64,000 nt of DNA from NCBI GenBank assembly GCA_023055425.1, contig JALGPY010000008.1, forward strand, positions 7,946,501 to 8,010,500, in the 5' to 3' direction. The stretch is from Linanthus parryae. Taxonomy: Eukaryota > Streptophyta > Magnoliopsida > Ericales > Polemoniaceae. The notes beneath the pieces are model-generated. The model had not been told where the DNA came from, did not search any database, and worked only from the letters and a program-made list of their open reading frames with translations. Made by a program: the position numbers and the translations under genes. Below are positions 63,208 through 64,000 of this stretch, piece after piece. Numbering within the stretch: the first letter of the stretch is position 1; every line of letters starts with the position of its first letter.

Positions 63208-64000
63208 ATCGAGTTCTCAATCCTAGATAATCCAAATCACACATATTCAGTACAATTCAAATGAGAATATGAACGTGAAACAACACAATTACACAGTTCA
63301 AACAATCGTTATATATATAAAAGCAAGGGAAATGACCTCTCTTTGTGCCACATGTAACCCAAGAAGATTCATGTGAGTGACATATGTCATGTTCTGTTGT
63401 CCAAGTGGTATGTATGTGCCAATAATATTTTGACAAGTAGAATTATAGTTACATGTCGTATCATAATCACACATCCTTTAACTATAGCATTGGGAATACC
63501 ATTTCTAATGTACTTCATATTTTGAGTCCAATTCAGTGAATTATGGTTGCATACAAACAGTTTTATGCCAGCTTCAATGAATTGCTTGATTCCATGTACA
63601 AAACTTTTAGTATTTTGATGCAATATGCATTATGCAATGAATAGGTTGCTCAATGATTCAAATAAACTTTGGGAGAATAAAATGGCCCAAAAAGCCTGAT
63701 AACTAGAACTTACACATCAGAATAAGAGAAAACATATCAAATTGAAGATGAGCAAAACTAATATAACCCGGTCAGACTCATTGGTAATTGCTAAAGACAA
63801 GAGTACCACTTCATTATTAGCTATGAGTACCACTTTTGGTCCTAGTCAATTAGTTCATTTGCAATTTTATGAGCTCTTGTCAGGTTTGAGGGGTGGGTGG
63901 ATATAGCAAAGTCTAAGGAGGGAATTCATGACCTTAGAATCCCAAATCTAGTTATGTTTTTTTTCTTTGAAGAAATAAATAATAATTTGTCTTTCGAGAA
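63208..64000. other. Upstream region of tnp2 within the CACTA element
   Basis: No coding domain in any frame. No CACTA terminus and no ACCGTCG-type sub-terminal repeats, so the 5' end of the element is beyond the window. The promoter of the transposase should lie here. Confidence 0.5.

Larger units (their letters stand above)
54250..64000 (-). mobile_element. CACTA (En/Spm) transposon, 5' part beyond the window
   Basis: The terminus CACTACTGGAAAAATTG at 54250 is the signature CACTA inverted end, inserted into copia-2 after ATC (54247-54249). It is followed by a sub-terminal repeat region. Both genes run on the minus strand, so 54250 is the element's 3' end. No second CACTA terminus or sub-terminal repeat appears before 64000, so the element exceeds 9.7 kb and its 5' end is outside. 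It encodes a tnp2-type transposase and a Transposase_24-type accessory protein, like tnpD and tnpA of En/Spm. It may be the autonomous form of its family apart from defects in tnp2. Confidence 0.92.

Noticed and set aside
63208..64000. 5' end of the CACTA element inside the window
   Set aside because: No CCAGTAGTG-type terminus or ACCGTCG repeats are present.

Overview
This is nuclear DNA from a flowering plant, most likely a eudicot. It is AT-rich, has spliced genes with short GT-AG introns, and is dominated by plant transposon families: Ty1/copia and Ty3/gypsy LTR elements primed by initiator tRNA-Met, an L1-type LINE with an RNase H domain, a CACTA (En/Spm) element, Helitron-like ends and MITEs. 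I cannot name the species. No rRNA, tRNA, CRISPR or organelle sequence was seen.

Host genes are few. At 3.2-3.5 kb there is a two-exon gene for a 65-residue putative secreted peptide ending in a DDPWPH tail. A broken paralogue lies at 13.9-14.7 kb, with a MITE inside exon 1 (8-bp target duplication), a frame change and a stop at the tail tryptophan. A relic carrying only the upstream region lies near 43.9-44.1 kb. At 16.4-17.7 and 21.9-23.2 kb there are two nearly identical minus-strand kelch/beta-propeller-like genes, products of a recent tandem duplication whose promoters have since diverged: copy 1 has a duplicated TATA segment.

Layout: 1-3 kb, intergenic DNA with a 342-bp Helitron-like element and a solo copia LTR. 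3.2-3.5 kb, peptide gene. 3,974-11,817, an almost intact copia element (AGAAA target duplications, 446-bp LTRs with one mismatch, an array of ACGT motifs in its leader, one in-frame TAG between gag-protease and pol). 12-16 kb, MITEs, the broken peptide paralogue and an LTR fragment. 16-23.4 kb, the kelch pair, separated by a LINE fragment with a 64-bp-arm palindrome and the 3' end of a Tork-like LTR element. 23.4-32 kb, Helitron ends, a higher-order tandem repeat, duplicated MITE-bearing blocks and a second Helitron-like copy. 32.4-37.9 kb, a dead full-length LINE with 16-bp target duplications. 37.9-47.8 kb, gypsy fragments, a long inverted-repeat pair 8 kb apart, and a TATA box preceded by heat-shock elements. 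47.9-54.2 kb, a second, defective copia element with 1.4-kb LTR. 54,250 to the window end, a CACTA element on the minus strand inserted into that copia element. It carries a tnp2-type transposase, a Transposase_24/DUF8039-type accessory gene with traceable exons, and a possible captured host-gene fragment.

Insertion order can be read in places: the CACTA element entered the second copia element after that element was in place; a hAT-like MITE entered the peptide pseudogene; the intact copia element is young. The most promising new biology is the peptide family with its conserved upstream element, followed by the ACGT array and candidate leader splice sites of the copia elements, and the heat-shock-type promoter at 44.5 kb.
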